Shown piece by piece: positions 1 to 8,014 of a stretch of DNA of 64,000 nt. The stretch is from positions 124,001-188,000 of the forward strand of contig DASZVP010000002.1 of assembly GCA_035546935.1 (NCBI GenBank), written 5' to 3'. Positions within the stretch are counted from its first letter, which is position 1, and every line of letters starts with the position of its first letter. The stretch is from DASZVP01 sp035546935. GTDB lineage: Bacteria; Patescibacteriota; Saccharimonadia; Saccharimonadales; UBA4665. The notes beneath the pieces are model-generated. The model made no database searches. It was given only the letters and a program-made list of their open reading frames with translations, and had not been told where the DNA came from. A program made the translations under genes and the position numbers.

Positions 1-50
1 GCATAATGGCGCTGGCAAAAAAGCCCAGCCATTAATAGCCGTAATAATAC

Positions 51-2366
51 ATGCCGGCTAAAAAAACAAAATCAAAACCAAAAACTGAGCCCGGATCTCA
101 AATTAAGCGGACGCAAAGCATTTACACTACTTTTTATGTTGCTGCTGTAGTGGTGATGATTGCAATTCTGGTAGTGGGGGCGATTGCTGGACAAATCGTT
201 AACACCAAGGTTGAAGAGCACATTACAGGAGTCTATGGCCAGGAGCAGCTAACGACGGCTAAAGAAACAGCTGCGAGCCTGCAACAAGTGGTCGATACGA
301 CTCAGCAAAAGCTAGAATTACTTGCGCAATTGCCATCGCTGCAATCGCCAAACACCACTGTTTGTAATCATGAGCTGGCGAGTATCATTGCCAGTGCCAA
401 CCCGGAGATCAGTAATCTTGGCCGCATTAACTCCCAGGGAATTTTTTATTGCTCAGTTAACAGCAAATTAATTGGCGTCGCTGGCTCCAGCCTAGGCAGT
501 TACGTGACAACAATTTTCAATGACCCCAACCACAAACCCGTAATGAGCCGCTTGATTTATCCCAAAGGCGCCAGCGCCTACGTCTTGGCGGTTCATGTCC
601 CTGTTTACGACGCCACGCATCAATTTTTGGGCACCTTGGGAGGCGCCATTGATACCGACAAGGTAGCAGCTAATCTGCTAGACAAAGTTCGCATTGGCGG
701 CACCGGTTTTGTATCTGTAGTCGACGACAATGGCGACATTATCTATAACACTAACCATAAATTCATCGGCAAAAACCTTTACAGCACTGAGTTTAAACAA
801 GTTTTAAGTGATAACCCGTCGCTGCTTAGAGCCTTCCAAAAGGCACTGCACGGGCAGTCTGCACAGGTGCACTATCGAGTTAATGGCGAGCAACGCTTTG
901 CCACTCTGACCAGCATCCAGGTGATGCCGGGCCGCCGCTGGGTAGTTTATGGCATTGTGCCGCAGGCACAAATTGCTGCCAGTGCCCGTAGTTTGGGCAT
1001 CAACCAAGTTTTACAGGTTGCTAGAGGTCTTTTTGCCCTGATCTTAATTTTGGCAATCATCGTACTAGTCTTGTACCTGCGGCGACGTGTTTTCAAACCA
1101 CTGCGCCAGCTGAGTTTTGTGGCCAGCGAGATCCAAAGGGGCAATCGCTCGGCGCGCATTTATCACATTAGACCTGACGAAATAGGAGAGCTTGGCCAAT
1201 CGCTCAATAACTTAATTGATCAGCTCGAGCACTATCCTGATTTATTGGAAAAAGAAGTCGCCCACAAGACCACGGCCTTAAAAGATGCCCTTGCTACCAG
1301 CGAAGCCGCCAAAGCCCTGGACGAAGCCATGATTAGCGGCGTTGGTCAGGGGCTAATTGTTTGCGACAAGGAGGGTCGAATTGAACGGGTCAACGAACTT
1401 GCGTTACAGATGCTAGGATACGAAGAAAAAGAACTCATTGGTCAGTGGTTCCCCAAGGTAATTGTTGCTGAAGACTCCAAGGGTGAGCCAATGAGCAATA
1501 TTGACCGGCCAATAGCTAAAGCACTGGTGAGCGGCAAGCCCATTAGCGCCAAAGTCACTTATTGCCGCAAGAACGGCACAAAGTTCCCGGCCTTTATTAA
1601 TGTCTCACCGATTTTGCTGGACAAATATCCGGTTGGCGCAATCGAAGTTTTTCGCGACATTACCCATGAAGACGCCATCGAGCGGGCCAAAGACGAATTC
1701 TTGTCACTGGCTTCACACCAGCTGCGCACGCCCGCCACAGCCGTCAAACAGTTCTTGGGCTTGATAGTTGAGGGCTACACCAAAGACCAAAAAGAAGCCG
1801 ATCAGTTTATTCGCGAAGCTTACAACAGCAACAACGAGCAGTTGGACATCATCGATGACATCTTAAATGTGGCCAAAATTGAGGCCGGCAAACTTGAACT
1901 TAAACTGGAGCAAGTCGACCTGCGTGATCTGGTAACTCACGCTGTCGAAGAGCTTACTGGCCAAGCCAAGCAGTCTGGCCACAAACTGGTTCTTAACCAA
2001 CCTAAAGTGCCCGTGCCTTACGTGGCCGACAAGCTGAAGTTAACTATGAGTGTCCAGAACTTCATCACCAATGCCATTAAATATTCACCGAATAAGCTGC
2101 CTATTATCACGACCTTAAAAGTCGGACCAAAACACATCGAGATCAGTGTCCAGGACCACGGCCTGGGCATTGCGAAAGCCGACCGCGAAAAGTTGTTCAC
2201 CAAGTTTGGCCGCATTCAAAATGACAGCACCATTCATATTCCAGGCACCGGGTTGGGCTTGTACATGGTTAAAGAATTCGTCACAATGCATCACGGGAAG
2301 ATAAGGGTGGAATCTAAGTTAGGACGTGGCACAACGTTTATAATAGAATTACCCAAGGAGAAATAA
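51..2366 (+). CDS. Membrane-bound sensor histidine kinase (Cache-like sensor, HAMP, PAS, HisKA, HATPase_c)
   Basis: This is a 771-residue sensor kinase. A basic N terminus is followed by a membrane helix (about residues 29-52), an extracellular region of about 270 residues with a Cache-like look, a second helix (about 325-345) ending in RRR, a HAMP linker, a PAS domain (about 430-540) and the kinase core. The phospho-acceptor box reads SHQLRTP near residue 560, and the ATP site has the N box NFITNAIKYSP, G1 DHGLGIA and G2 GTGLGLYM. The stop codon directly abuts the ATG of the response regulator, so the two form a two-component pair. The signal sensed is unknown. No clear Shine-Dalgarno sequence precedes the ATG; A/T-rich TAATA repeats lie just upstream. 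Confidence 0.93.
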   Translation: MPAKKTKSKPKTEPGSQIKRTQSIYTTFYVAAVVVMIAILVVGAIAGQIVNTKVEEHITGVYGQEQLTTAKETAASLQQVVDTTQQKLELLAQLPSLQSPNTTVCNHELASIIASANPEISNLGRINSQGIFYCSVNSKLIGVAGSSLGSYVTTIFNDPNHKPVMSRLIYPKGASAYVLAVHVPVYDATHQFLGTLGGAIDTDKVAANLLDKVRIGGTGFVSVVDDNGDIIYNTNHKFIGKNLYSTEFKQVLSDNPSLLRAFQKALHGQSAQVHYRVNGEQRFATLTSIQVMPGRRWVVYGIVPQAQIAASARSLGINQVLQVARGLFALILILAIIVLVLYLRRRVFKPLRQLSFVASEIQRGNRSARIYHIRPDEIGELGQSLNNLIDQLEHYPDLLEKEVAHKTTALKDALATSEAAKALDEAMISGVGQGLIVCDKEGRIERVNELALQMLGYEEKELIGQWFPKVIVAEDSKGEPMSNIDRPIAKALVSGKPISAKVTYCRKNGTKFPAFINVSPILLDKYPVGAIEVFRDITHEDAIERAKDEFLSLASHQLRTPATAVKQFLGLIVEGYTKDQKEADQFIREAYNSNNEQLDIIDDILNVAKIEAGKLELKLEQVDLRDLVTHAVEELTGQAKQSGHKLVLNQPKVPVPYVADKLKLTMSVQNFITNAIKYSPNKLPIITTLKVGPKHIEISVQDHGLGIAKADREKLFTKFGRIQNDSTIHIPGTGLGLYMVKEFVTMHHGKIRVESKLGRGTTFIIELPKEK

Positions 2367-2762
2367 ATGGCCAAGCTTTTAATAATCGAAGATGATCCGC
2401 GTCTAGAGCAAACTTATAACACGTTGTTCGAGCGCAGCGGTCACGCTGTTGTGCGGGCACACGACGGAGAAGAAGGCTTGCGCATGGCCGAAACCGAAAA
2501 CCCGGACATGATTTTGTTGGACATGCTGATGCCCAAAATGCACGGCCTGGAGTTCTTAAAGCGCTACGACCTCAAAAATAAGCACCCTAACGTCAAAGTT
2601 ATCGTTTTCAGCAACATGGAGTCCGAAGATCTGCTGACTCAAGCCATGGAGTTGGGCGCTGTTCGTTACGAAGTTAAATCGCGCTTTTCACCAAACGAAC
2701 TGGCTCACTTGGTCAACGAAACCCTGCACGATCGACCGCAAAGCGACCCAACTAAAGAGTAA
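2367..2762 (+). CDS. Single-domain response regulator (REC only)
   Basis: This 131-residue protein is one receiver domain with no DNA-binding output. Acidic residues E8-D9-D10, the phospho-acceptor D52 in LLDMLMP, the switch Ser in VFSNM and the conserved Lys in EVKSR are all visible. It starts with zero gap after the histidine kinase, so it is almost certainly its partner. A REC-only regulator acts through protein contacts (CheY- or Spo0F-like), which leaves the output unknown. The ORF of the small membrane protein that follows begins 8 nt downstream and is probably in the same transcript. Confidence 0.94.
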   Translation: MAKLLIIEDDPRLEQTYNTLFERSGHAVVRAHDGEEGLRMAETENPDMILLDMLMPKMHGLEFLKRYDLKNKHPNVKVIVFSNMESEDLLTQAMELGAVRYEVKSRFSPNELAHLVNETLHDRPQSDPTKE

Positions 2763-2770
2763 AGGCAGCA

Positions 2771-3133
2771 ATGGCATTAACAACAACTAGCGGCGGCGGC
2801 ACGCAGCAAAATACCGACAGTCCGCAAAATTCAACATCAGGCGGTAACTTTGGCGGCCAAAAAGCTTCTGCTGTGCAGCCCGGAACTGCTACCAACCTCT
2901 TAAATGGCGGCGCTGGCACTACCGGTGTGCCACTGGTTAATACCCCGGTTACGCGGGTCAGTCTAAGCAGCGCAGGCAGCCACACCCAGGCTGCGGTCAG
3001 TACGCCGAAACATGCGCCAACCCACCACCACGTCAACCCGGCACTGTTGGGTATTGTCGCGGTGGTGTTTGTGGCAGCCTTCGTGATGTTTTGGTCAATT
3101 GCTCAATCTGCAAAAAACACAACAGATTATTAG
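2771..3133 (+). CDS. Small Ser/Thr/Gly-rich protein with a C-terminal membrane helix
   Basis: This 120-residue protein has no family I recognise. The first 85 residues are low complexity (Gly, Ser, Thr, Asn, Gln), followed by a His-rich patch (HAPTHHHVN) and one hydrophobic helix (about residues 92-112) with a short polar tail. It begins 8 nt after the response regulator stop, so it is probably the third gene of the two-component operon. A tail-anchored membrane protein co-transcribed with a REC-only regulator could be its output partner, but that is context only. The minus-strand ORF over the same DNA is a shadow. Confidence 0.72.
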   Translation: MALTTTSGGGTQQNTDSPQNSTSGGNFGGQKASAVQPGTATNLLNGGAGTTGVPLVNTPVTRVSLSSAGSHTQAAVSTPKHAPTHHHVNPALLGIVAVVFVAAFVMFWSIAQSAKNTTDY

Positions 3134-3142
3134 TCATTTTGC

Positions 3143-3178
3143 TTGCGCTTATACCTCTTGAAGCCGTATGATACGGCT
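3143..3178 (+). promoter_or_regulatory. Promoter with an inverted repeat over the -10 box
   Basis: TTGCGC (3143-3148) and TATGAT (3167-3172) are 18 nt apart. The -10 lies inside a perfect inverted repeat, AGCCGTA-TGA-TACGGCT (3162-3178). This probably drives the 29-codon gene at 3241. The repeat could be an operator, or part of the 3' end of the preceding operon. Confidence 0.45.
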
Positions 3179-3240
3179 GAGATCAATCAAATAAAAAAAT
3201 TGCTTGATCAAACAAAAACCAAAAACAAAGAGGAGCGGCC

Positions 3241-3330
3241 ATGAAAGCCAACAATGGTTTAGCCTTCGAGCTAGCAAGTACTAGCAATGTCGGCATCCTC
3301 AAAATTGATCGATTACTGCGAAAGCTGTAA
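3241..3330 (+). CDS. Putative 29-residue small protein
   Basis: This short open frame starts MKANNGLAFELAS and ends in RLLRKL, with no homology I recognise. Support comes from its setting: a good Shine-Dalgarno (GAGGAG, about 6 nt before the ATG), a candidate promoter about 70 nt upstream, and a clean intrinsic terminator 15 nt after the stop. The unit would make a transcript of about 200 nt. It may instead be a small RNA, but the ribosome-binding site favours translation. The C terminus could form a short amphipathic basic helix. Confidence 0.5.
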   Translation: MKANNGLAFELASTSNVGILKIDRLLRKL

Positions 3331-3345
3331 AGGTCAATCCCGGGG

Positions 3346-3376
3346 AAAAGCCCGCCCTGATCAGCGGGCTTTTTTA
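3346..3376 (+). terminator. Intrinsic terminator
   Basis: The stem GCCCGC / GCGGGC (3350-3355 with 3364-3369) has an 8-nt loop, is preceded by AAAA and followed by TTTTTT. It ends the mini-gene transcript just before the marR promoter. Confidence 0.88.
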
Positions 3377-3400
3377 TTTTCCGCCGCGTTTAGGCTAAAA

Positions 3401-3419
3401 TAGTTAAATAAATTAACTA
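3401..3419 (+). promoter_or_regulatory. Candidate MarR operator (inverted repeat)
   Basis: TAGTTAA-N5-TTAACTA is a perfect 7-bp inverted repeat 6 nt before the marR start codon, directly after TAAAAT. MarR-family repressors usually bind such palindromes in their own promoters, so autoregulation is likely. This is inference from position and symmetry. Confidence 0.55.
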
Positions 3420-3425
3420 ATCACT

Positions 3426-3857
3426 ATGGCTAATAATTCTCCCGACCTATTCCTGCAAACCCAAGTTGATCGCCTGATTCGCGAACGTAGCGCCGAAGCT
3501 GTACGTGAGTATGGCCTGACCCTTTCGCAGTGGGGACTGTTGGGCTTGCTGGCTGAGGCGCGTGACGGCCGCCGTCACACCGATATCGCCGAAGTTCTGT
3601 GCGTCAAGCCGCCACTGGTCACTGCTATGTCGAAGCAGCTCCTAAAGCGCGGTTTGATCCAGAGCGTCACCAATCAATTTGATGCCCGCGCCAAGCTGCT
3701 GGCGCTAACCAGTGATGGCCGCAAATTTATCATCCAGGTCGAGACAACGCTTGGTCGTCATCTTAACGAATTGTTCAACGGGTTAACTAAACAAGAACTG
3801 GCTGATTATCAAAAAGTTTTACGGACAATTATTGCCAATGGTCGCACTGGTGGTTAG
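3426..3857 (+). CDS. MarR-family transcriptional regulator
   Basis: This 143-residue winged-helix protein is of normal MarR length. The central region has the recognition-helix layout (LTLSQWGLLGLLAEA, then DIAEVLCVKPPLVTAMSKQL) and a basic wing (TNQFDARAKLLALTSDG). The ligand is not evident. It precedes and overlaps an exported CopC/YtkA-like protein, and a blue-copper gene and a cation transporter follow on the other strand, so a role in metal or redox response is plausible. A palindrome directly upstream is the likely autoregulatory site. Confidence 0.9.
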   Translation: MANNSPDLFLQTQVDRLIRERSAEAVREYGLTLSQWGLLGLLAEARDGRRHTDIAEVLCVKPPLVTAMSKQLLKRGLIQSVTNQFDARAKLLALTSDGRKFIIQVETTLGRHLNELFNGLTKQELADYQKVLRTIIANGRTGG

Positions 3858-4374
3858 GCAGCTATACCTGGTCGGCACATTATTGACGGCACTCATAATG
3901 CTGGCGCCGGCAGTGGCCGAAGCCCACGAGCTGAAGGAAGACAATGGTATCGCCGCTGTGATGCACATTGAGCCTAATGACATCCCTCTGGCCGGCCAGA
4001 ACACCCAGCTGGAATTTGCCTTTGGTGACAGACAGGACGCTTTTAATCTGGCAAACTGCGTCTGTGGTGCCAGGTTAGTGGCGGCAGGCAAGACAATTCA
4101 GCAATTGAGTTTGCACCCAGCTCAAGCCGGCTCGACTTTGGCGGCCAAGGCTTCGGTGCGTTTCCCGGACATCGGCAAGTATAAAGTCGTGCTGGCTGGG
4201 CATGCCACCGACAATAGTTTCCCGAGCTTTACCGTAGACTTTCCGGTAGACGTTACGGCATCTGCTCAAAATGCTGCCAGCAAAAAGACAGCCGTCACTA
4301 TCGAAATCTCAACCATATTGCTGGCTGTGCTGGTTATCGGCACAGTGCTGTTCGCCAGCCGCCGCAAACGCTAA
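3838..4374 (+). CDS. Exported CopC/YtkA-like protein with predicted N-terminal His after processing
   Basis: From the ATG at 3838 this encodes 178 residues and overlaps the marR end by 20 nt, so translation is probably coupled. A signal peptide ends in AVAEA, and the predicted mature protein begins HELKEDN. An N-terminal His is the copper ligand in CopC and related copper-brace proteins. An Ig-like beta domain with a CVC motif follows, then a C-terminal membrane helix and RRKR. An in-frame TTG at 3832 would add two residues. Its stop overlaps that of the convergent cupredoxin gene. The CopC link is structural inference, and a plain YtkA-like role is the alternative. Confidence 0.7.
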   Translation: MVALVVRQLYLVGTLLTALIMLAPAVAEAHELKEDNGIAAVMHIEPNDIPLAGQNTQLEFAFGDRQDAFNLANCVCGARLVAAGKTIQQLSLHPAQAGSTLAAKASVRFPDIGKYKVVLAGHATDNSFPSFTVDFPVDVTASAQNAASKKTAVTIEISTILLAVLVIGTVLFASRRKR

Positions 4375-4799
4375 TCAGTGACTGTGACCGTGCCGGTCAT
4401 GTAGGGGTGAATACTGCAGTTGTACTTGTAGGTTCCAGGAGTATTAAACGTGAAGCTGTAGCTTTGGCCCTGATTTAGCTCGCCGCTTTTGGGCCCGTCC
4501 TGGCCATCAGTTTCAGTTACGGTGTGAGCGACAGCATCTTCGTTAGTCCAGGTGACTGTGGTGCCGGCTTTGACGGTAATATCGCCAGGACTAAACGAGT
4601 AGCTGGAAATAGCAACCGTATTGGTAGCGCTCGTATTGCTGCTATTGCTGTTGGTGCTGGTTTGGTTTTGACTACTGTTGCTATTTGATTTGTGAGAATT
4701 GCTGGTTTCAGACGGGGCACTAGCCTTATTGCCGGTTACTAATACGATAGCGACAACTATGGCCACGCCGATCACGACAGCAACTACAACCTTTTTCAT
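4371..4799 (-). CDS. Membrane-anchored blue-copper (cupredoxin/plastocyanin-like) protein
   Basis: Starting at the ATG at 4799, with GAGGAG 7 nt upstream, this is 142 residues: an N-terminal hydrophobic anchor, a Ser/Asn/Thr linker, then a cupredoxin domain. The type-1 copper ligands are all visible: His in AHTV, Cys and His in NCSIHPYM, and the Met in the same motif. It probably carries electrons or holds copper outside the membrane. The ORF could extend 5 codons upstream (MRSEG), but the Shine-Dalgarno favours the internal Met. The gene converges on the CopC/YtkA-like gene and their stop codons overlap (CTAA). Confidence 0.9.
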   Translation of the reverse strand: MKKVVVAVVIGVAIVVAIVLVTGNKASAPSETSNSHKSNSNSSQNQTSTNSNSSNTSATNTVAISSYSFSPGDITVKAGTTVTWTNEDAVAHTVTETDGQDGPKSGELNQGQSYSFTFNTPGTYKYNCSIHPYMTGTVTVTD

Positions 4800-4833
4800 A
4801 CCCTCGCTCCTCATTAGTTACTTTCTAAGTATA

Positions 4834-4853
4834 CAATGTATAGCAATACATTG
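4834..4853. promoter_or_regulatory. Palindrome at the cupredoxin promoter
   Basis: CAATGTAT-N4-ATACATTG is a perfect 8-bp inverted repeat between the GDT1-family gene and the cupredoxin gene. It sits next to a TATACT -10 box for the cupredoxin. It could be a metal-responsive operator or a weak 3' hairpin for the upstream gene; there is no T run. Confidence 0.5.
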
Positions 4854-4855
4854 AT

Positions 4856-5449
4856 CTATCGCAACGCCGCCAAGGCGCTGAAAACACCGAACCCTAACAG
4901 CACCAGAGCAGTGATGCGTTGCAAAATCTTGGGGTTAATGCGCGTCAATATCTTTTGTCCGAGAGTTACGGCCACCGCTGTAACCGCCCATAATGCCAGT
5001 GTGGCAGCAATGCCCACTGTCCAGGGATCGTGATACTTCGCGGCGTAGTTAGCGGTGGTAATTTGAGTAATATCGCCCCATTCCCCTATGAAGGTGACCG
5101 TAAAGGCGGTGGCGAAGACTTTGCGAAAAGCGTGCACCTTGGCTGCAATTTTTAGGTCGCGGTGCTTTGCTTCTTCTTGGAATGTTTCTTTACCGAAGAG
5201 GAGCAACCCCGCACCCGTCAGGAAAAGCAAAGCGACTACAGCTTCAAGCGCACGGTGGGGCAACAGCGTCAGGAACTTGCCGGCAATTACCGCAATAACG
5301 ACGTGCACTGTAAAGGCGGCCGACGCACCCAGCCAAACATACCAAGCCGGGAAGCGCGTACCCAAAATCAAAGCGGCAAACAAAGATTTGTCTGGTAACT
5401 CGGCGACAAATATGACCGCAAAAACTAATGCAAATAATCCTAATGACAT
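4856..5449 (-). CDS. GDT1/TMEM165 (UPF0016) family cation transporter
   Basis: This is a 197-residue membrane protein with about six helices in two repeats. Each repeat carries the family signature: ELPDKS near the N terminus and EWGDIT in the second half, matching E-x-G/P-D-K/x-S/T. Members move Mn2+ or Ca2+ across membranes (Mn export in bacteria). It lies immediately downstream of tRNA-Met on the same strand and may be co-transcribed with it. The cupredoxin gene follows. Confidence 0.92.
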   Translation of the reverse strand: MSLGLFALVFAVIFVAELPDKSLFAALILGTRFPAWYVWLGASAAFTVHVVIAVIAGKFLTLLPHRALEAVVALLFLTGAGLLLFGKETFQEEAKHRDLKIAAKVHAFRKVFATAFTVTFIGEWGDITQITTANYAAKYHDPWTVGIAATLALWAVTAVAVTLGQKILTRINPKILQRITALVLLGFGVFSALAALR

Positions 5450-5476
5450 ACAAAACTGGCCGCGTTAGTGAAACTA

Positions 5477-5553
5477 TGGTAGCGGCGAGTGGACTTGAAC
5501 CACTGACCCCAGGCTTATGAGTCCTGTGCTCTAACCAGCTGAGCTACGCCGCC
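5477..5553 (-). tRNA. tRNA-Met (CAT)
   Basis: A complete cloverleaf is read on the minus strand: acceptor GGCGGCG/CGCCGCT, D stem GCTC/GAGC, anticodon loop CTCATAA, T arm with TTCAAGT, discriminator A and encoded CCA. The body resembles elongator tRNA-Met and lacks the GGG/CCC anticodon stem of an initiator. tRNA-Ile2 with a modified CAT cannot be fully excluded. A TATATT box lies upstream. Confidence 0.93.
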
Positions 5554-5587
5554 GTCCGGCCAATATAGCACGATTTACATCTGTTGG

Positions 5588-7156
5588 CTAGATGTCGGCC
5601 GGACGGCTTTTGCGGTGCGCGCGAATGGCTTCTATGATCGCTTCGTGGCTGATGGTGGTAGATGGTAGCTCTATTTCTGGCGCAGCATTTTTATTAGCTA
5701 CATCTAGGCGCATCTTTTGACGCAACAGTTTTTGCAACACGACTTTAATATCAGCGCCAGTGAAGTCAACTGCTTCTTCAGCTAGTTCTCGCGGGTCGAT
5801 AGCTTTGTGCAGGGCTTCATCAATAGTGAGCACCGGAACTTCGTCCAGGCCAACGAAATCGACTGCGACACCCTTATTGAAGTGCCAGTCGAAACGATCT
5901 AGGTATTTTTCAAAGATTTTTCGACGACCCTCCACACCTGGCGCAGGCACATTGATTACCACATCAAAGCGGCCGGCACGCAGCAGTGCTGGGTCGAAAT
6001 TATCGGTGCTGTTCGCAGCGGCAAAGACCCAAACGTCGGGGTAGTTTTGGAGCATTGACATAATATTCTTCAATTCGGAAATCAGCGCTTTAGCCGAGCC
6101 GGCATTACCGCCCGCGTTATTACTAAAGAGGCCATCGAATTCGTCAAAGAAGATAAGTGCTGGCCGGCCTTTTTCGGCGGCCATAGTTTTGGCATCTTCA
6201 AACAAAGTCCGTAGATTCTCTGCTGATTTACCGACCCACATACTCATGATGTCGCTCGTCAGGACATGTTCGAACATTGCATTGTTTTCCTTGGCAAGCG
6301 CGCGAACCATCTCTGTTTTGCCTACGCCACCAGGGCCAATCAGTATCACCCCGCCAGGCTTCTCTAGCCCATATTCCGCAAACGTTTCGGCGGGCGTAGC
6401 CATGTCACTGGCGAACTCGCGCAACAGGGCAATTTCATTTTCCAGACCACCCAAGTCGTGAAAATCGGGATACTTGGAGTAATCTTGTTCTTCGTCTTCA
6501 GAAGACTTCATTCCAGGCTTGACAGGGATAATGATGTCCATACGGCCGTAGTAAGTGGCTTGACCTTCTTTATGCCATATATGCGTGTAATTAACTACTT
6601 CCGAGATGATTTTGCCCATTTCATTGATTACCGTGCTTTGTGGTATAACACCCTCGTCGTTAGGTAACCATTGCTGTTCAACTGTAAATTTCCCTTGGCC
6701 TTTGGTTAGTCCAATATAAGGTACAACGACCAGCCCGCTGGACTTGCGGCGGGATGATGGAGCACGATCGAGGCCCACAACAATTGATAAATCTTCAAAC
6801 TCGTCAGAGTTAAATGCCAAAGTATAATCGTTGAGAACGGTAACGTTTTCCCATTCGCTAAAGGCATCGACTAGATCATCGGTGAAACCACTGCCTCTGA
6901 GCATTTCGTCATCTGGCAGGTCGATTCTGCCGTAAGCGCTGTAATATGAACTGCTCTCCGCGTACTGAACGCTGGCAGATAAATCACCTTGTGTTTCAGG
7001 TGGTAAGAAACCGAGCGTGACCACGGGCATGGGATCATCCGGGCCGACCATCGCGTCATAGTCTAAAACCTTTTCTTGAGCTACTACGAATATGTGGTCG
7101 TCGTCACGCGACAAAATATGTTCGGGTTTGGTGTTGACAATTTTCTCTGGGGCCAT
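5588..7156 (-). CDS. AAA+ ATPase with an unusual N-terminal domain
   Basis: The protein has 522 residues. The C-terminal half is a classical AAA module: Walker A GPGGVGKT near residue 274, Walker B LIFFDEFD near 336, sensor-1 AAANST and the arginine region LLRAGRFD, followed by a helical lid. It resembles Cdc48/Vps4/FtsH-type ATPases without a protease domain. The first 210 residues are acidic and beta-rich and match nothing I recognise; they probably bind substrate. A TATACT box and AGGTG precede the ATG. It is a single-gene unit downstream of the TauE gene. Confidence 0.88.
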   Translation of the reverse strand: MAPEKIVNTKPEHILSRDDDHIFVVAQEKVLDYDAMVGPDDPMPVVTLGFLPPETQGDLSASVQYAESSSYYSAYGRIDLPDDEMLRGSGFTDDLVDAFSEWENVTVLNDYTLAFNSDEFEDLSIVVGLDRAPSSRRKSSGLVVVPYIGLTKGQGKFTVEQQWLPNDEGVIPQSTVINEMGKIISEVVNYTHIWHKEGQATYYGRMDIIIPVKPGMKSSEDEEQDYSKYPDFHDLGGLENEIALLREFASDMATPAETFAEYGLEKPGGVILIGPGGVGKTEMVRALAKENNAMFEHVLTSDIMSMWVGKSAENLRTLFEDAKTMAAEKGRPALIFFDEFDGLFSNNAGGNAGSAKALISELKNIMSMLQNYPDVWVFAAANSTDNFDPALLRAGRFDVVINVPAPGVEGRRKIFEKYLDRFDWHFNKGVAVDFVGLDEVPVLTIDEALHKAIDPRELAEEAVDFTGADIKVVLQKLLRQKMRLDVANKNAAPEIELPSTTISHEAIIEAIRAHRKSRPADI

Positions 7157-7219
7157 ACTTCACCTAATTAATTCCAAGTATAATACTTTTTATTATTTTG
7201 CAAATAGCCTTGCCAAATT

Positions 7220-7978
7220 TTAGTAGTTCTTGAAACCGAGATAGAGGGCCGCACAGACGCCGACGGCAATCACGACTAAACGTATGGCGTGCGAGCTGAC
7301 GCGCTGGCTGACGCGGGCGCCGCTGTAGCCGCCAATGGCGTTGCCGGCGGCCATAAACAGGCCCAGCCGCCAGTTAATGAGGTGGGTGGAAAACAGCACT
7401 GTAATATTGACGGCTGTTATAAACGAACCGGCAAAGTTTTTAAGAGCGTTCATTTTGTGAACGTCTTTAAGACTGGTGAAACTGAGGAAAGCCAGCATGA
7501 TAAAGCCAAAACCGACTCCAAAAAAGCCGGCGTAGGTGGCCACCGGCAGCAAGGCCAGGGAAATATAAATCAGCGTCCGGTGGTTGCGGCTGCGCCGGGT
7601 CATGTGACGGTGCAGATGGAAATGTATGTAAGGTTGAAAGGCGAATAGCAGGACTGCAAACAAAATTAAACCGGGTATTAAGTGGGCGAATTGATCACCT
7701 GTAACGTGGCGCAGAACAAAGGCGCCTATGGCGGCGCCAAGCACGCAAGGAACCAGCAGTAACAGATAGCGGCGTGGTGTTTTCCGCAAGTAGCGCCGAT
7801 AGCCAAAAACTGCACTTATTTGACCGGGGAGCAACACAACGTTGGCGGTAACGTTGGCCACCAACGGACTCATGCCTACAGCCAGCATTATCGGATAACC
7901 CAACAGCATGCCGCCGCCAGCAATGGAGTTCATGACACCGACAACCAGGCCCACCAAGAATAAAATTAATTCATGCAT
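7220..7978 (-). CDS. TauE/SafE (TSUP) family membrane permease
   Basis: This protein has 252 residues from the ATG at 7978, with about eight membrane helices. The N-terminal Gly-rich turn GVMNSIAGGGMLLGYPIML and the mirrored GFFGVGFGFIMLAFL in the second half are the duplicated TSUP signature. Family members export or import sulfite, sulfoacetate or other organosulfur anions; the substrate is unknown here. A TTG seven codons upstream would sit only 3 nt from the TATACT -10 box, so the ATG is preferred. Confidence 0.9.
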   Translation of the reverse strand: MHELILFLVGLVVGVMNSIAGGGMLLGYPIMLAVGMSPLVANVTANVVLLPGQISAVFGYRRYLRKTPRRYLLLLVPCVLGAAIGAFVLRHVTGDQFAHLIPGLILFAVLLFAFQPYIHFHLHRHMTRRSRNHRTLIYISLALLPVATYAGFFGVGFGFIMLAFLSFTSLKDVHKMNALKNFAGSFITAVNITVLFSTHLINWRLGLFMAAGNAIGGYSGARVSQRVSSHAIRLVVIAVGVCAALYLGFKNY

Positions 7979-8014
7979 CTTTGTTGTAACTTCTGCCAAT
8001 CAGTATAGCAGTTA

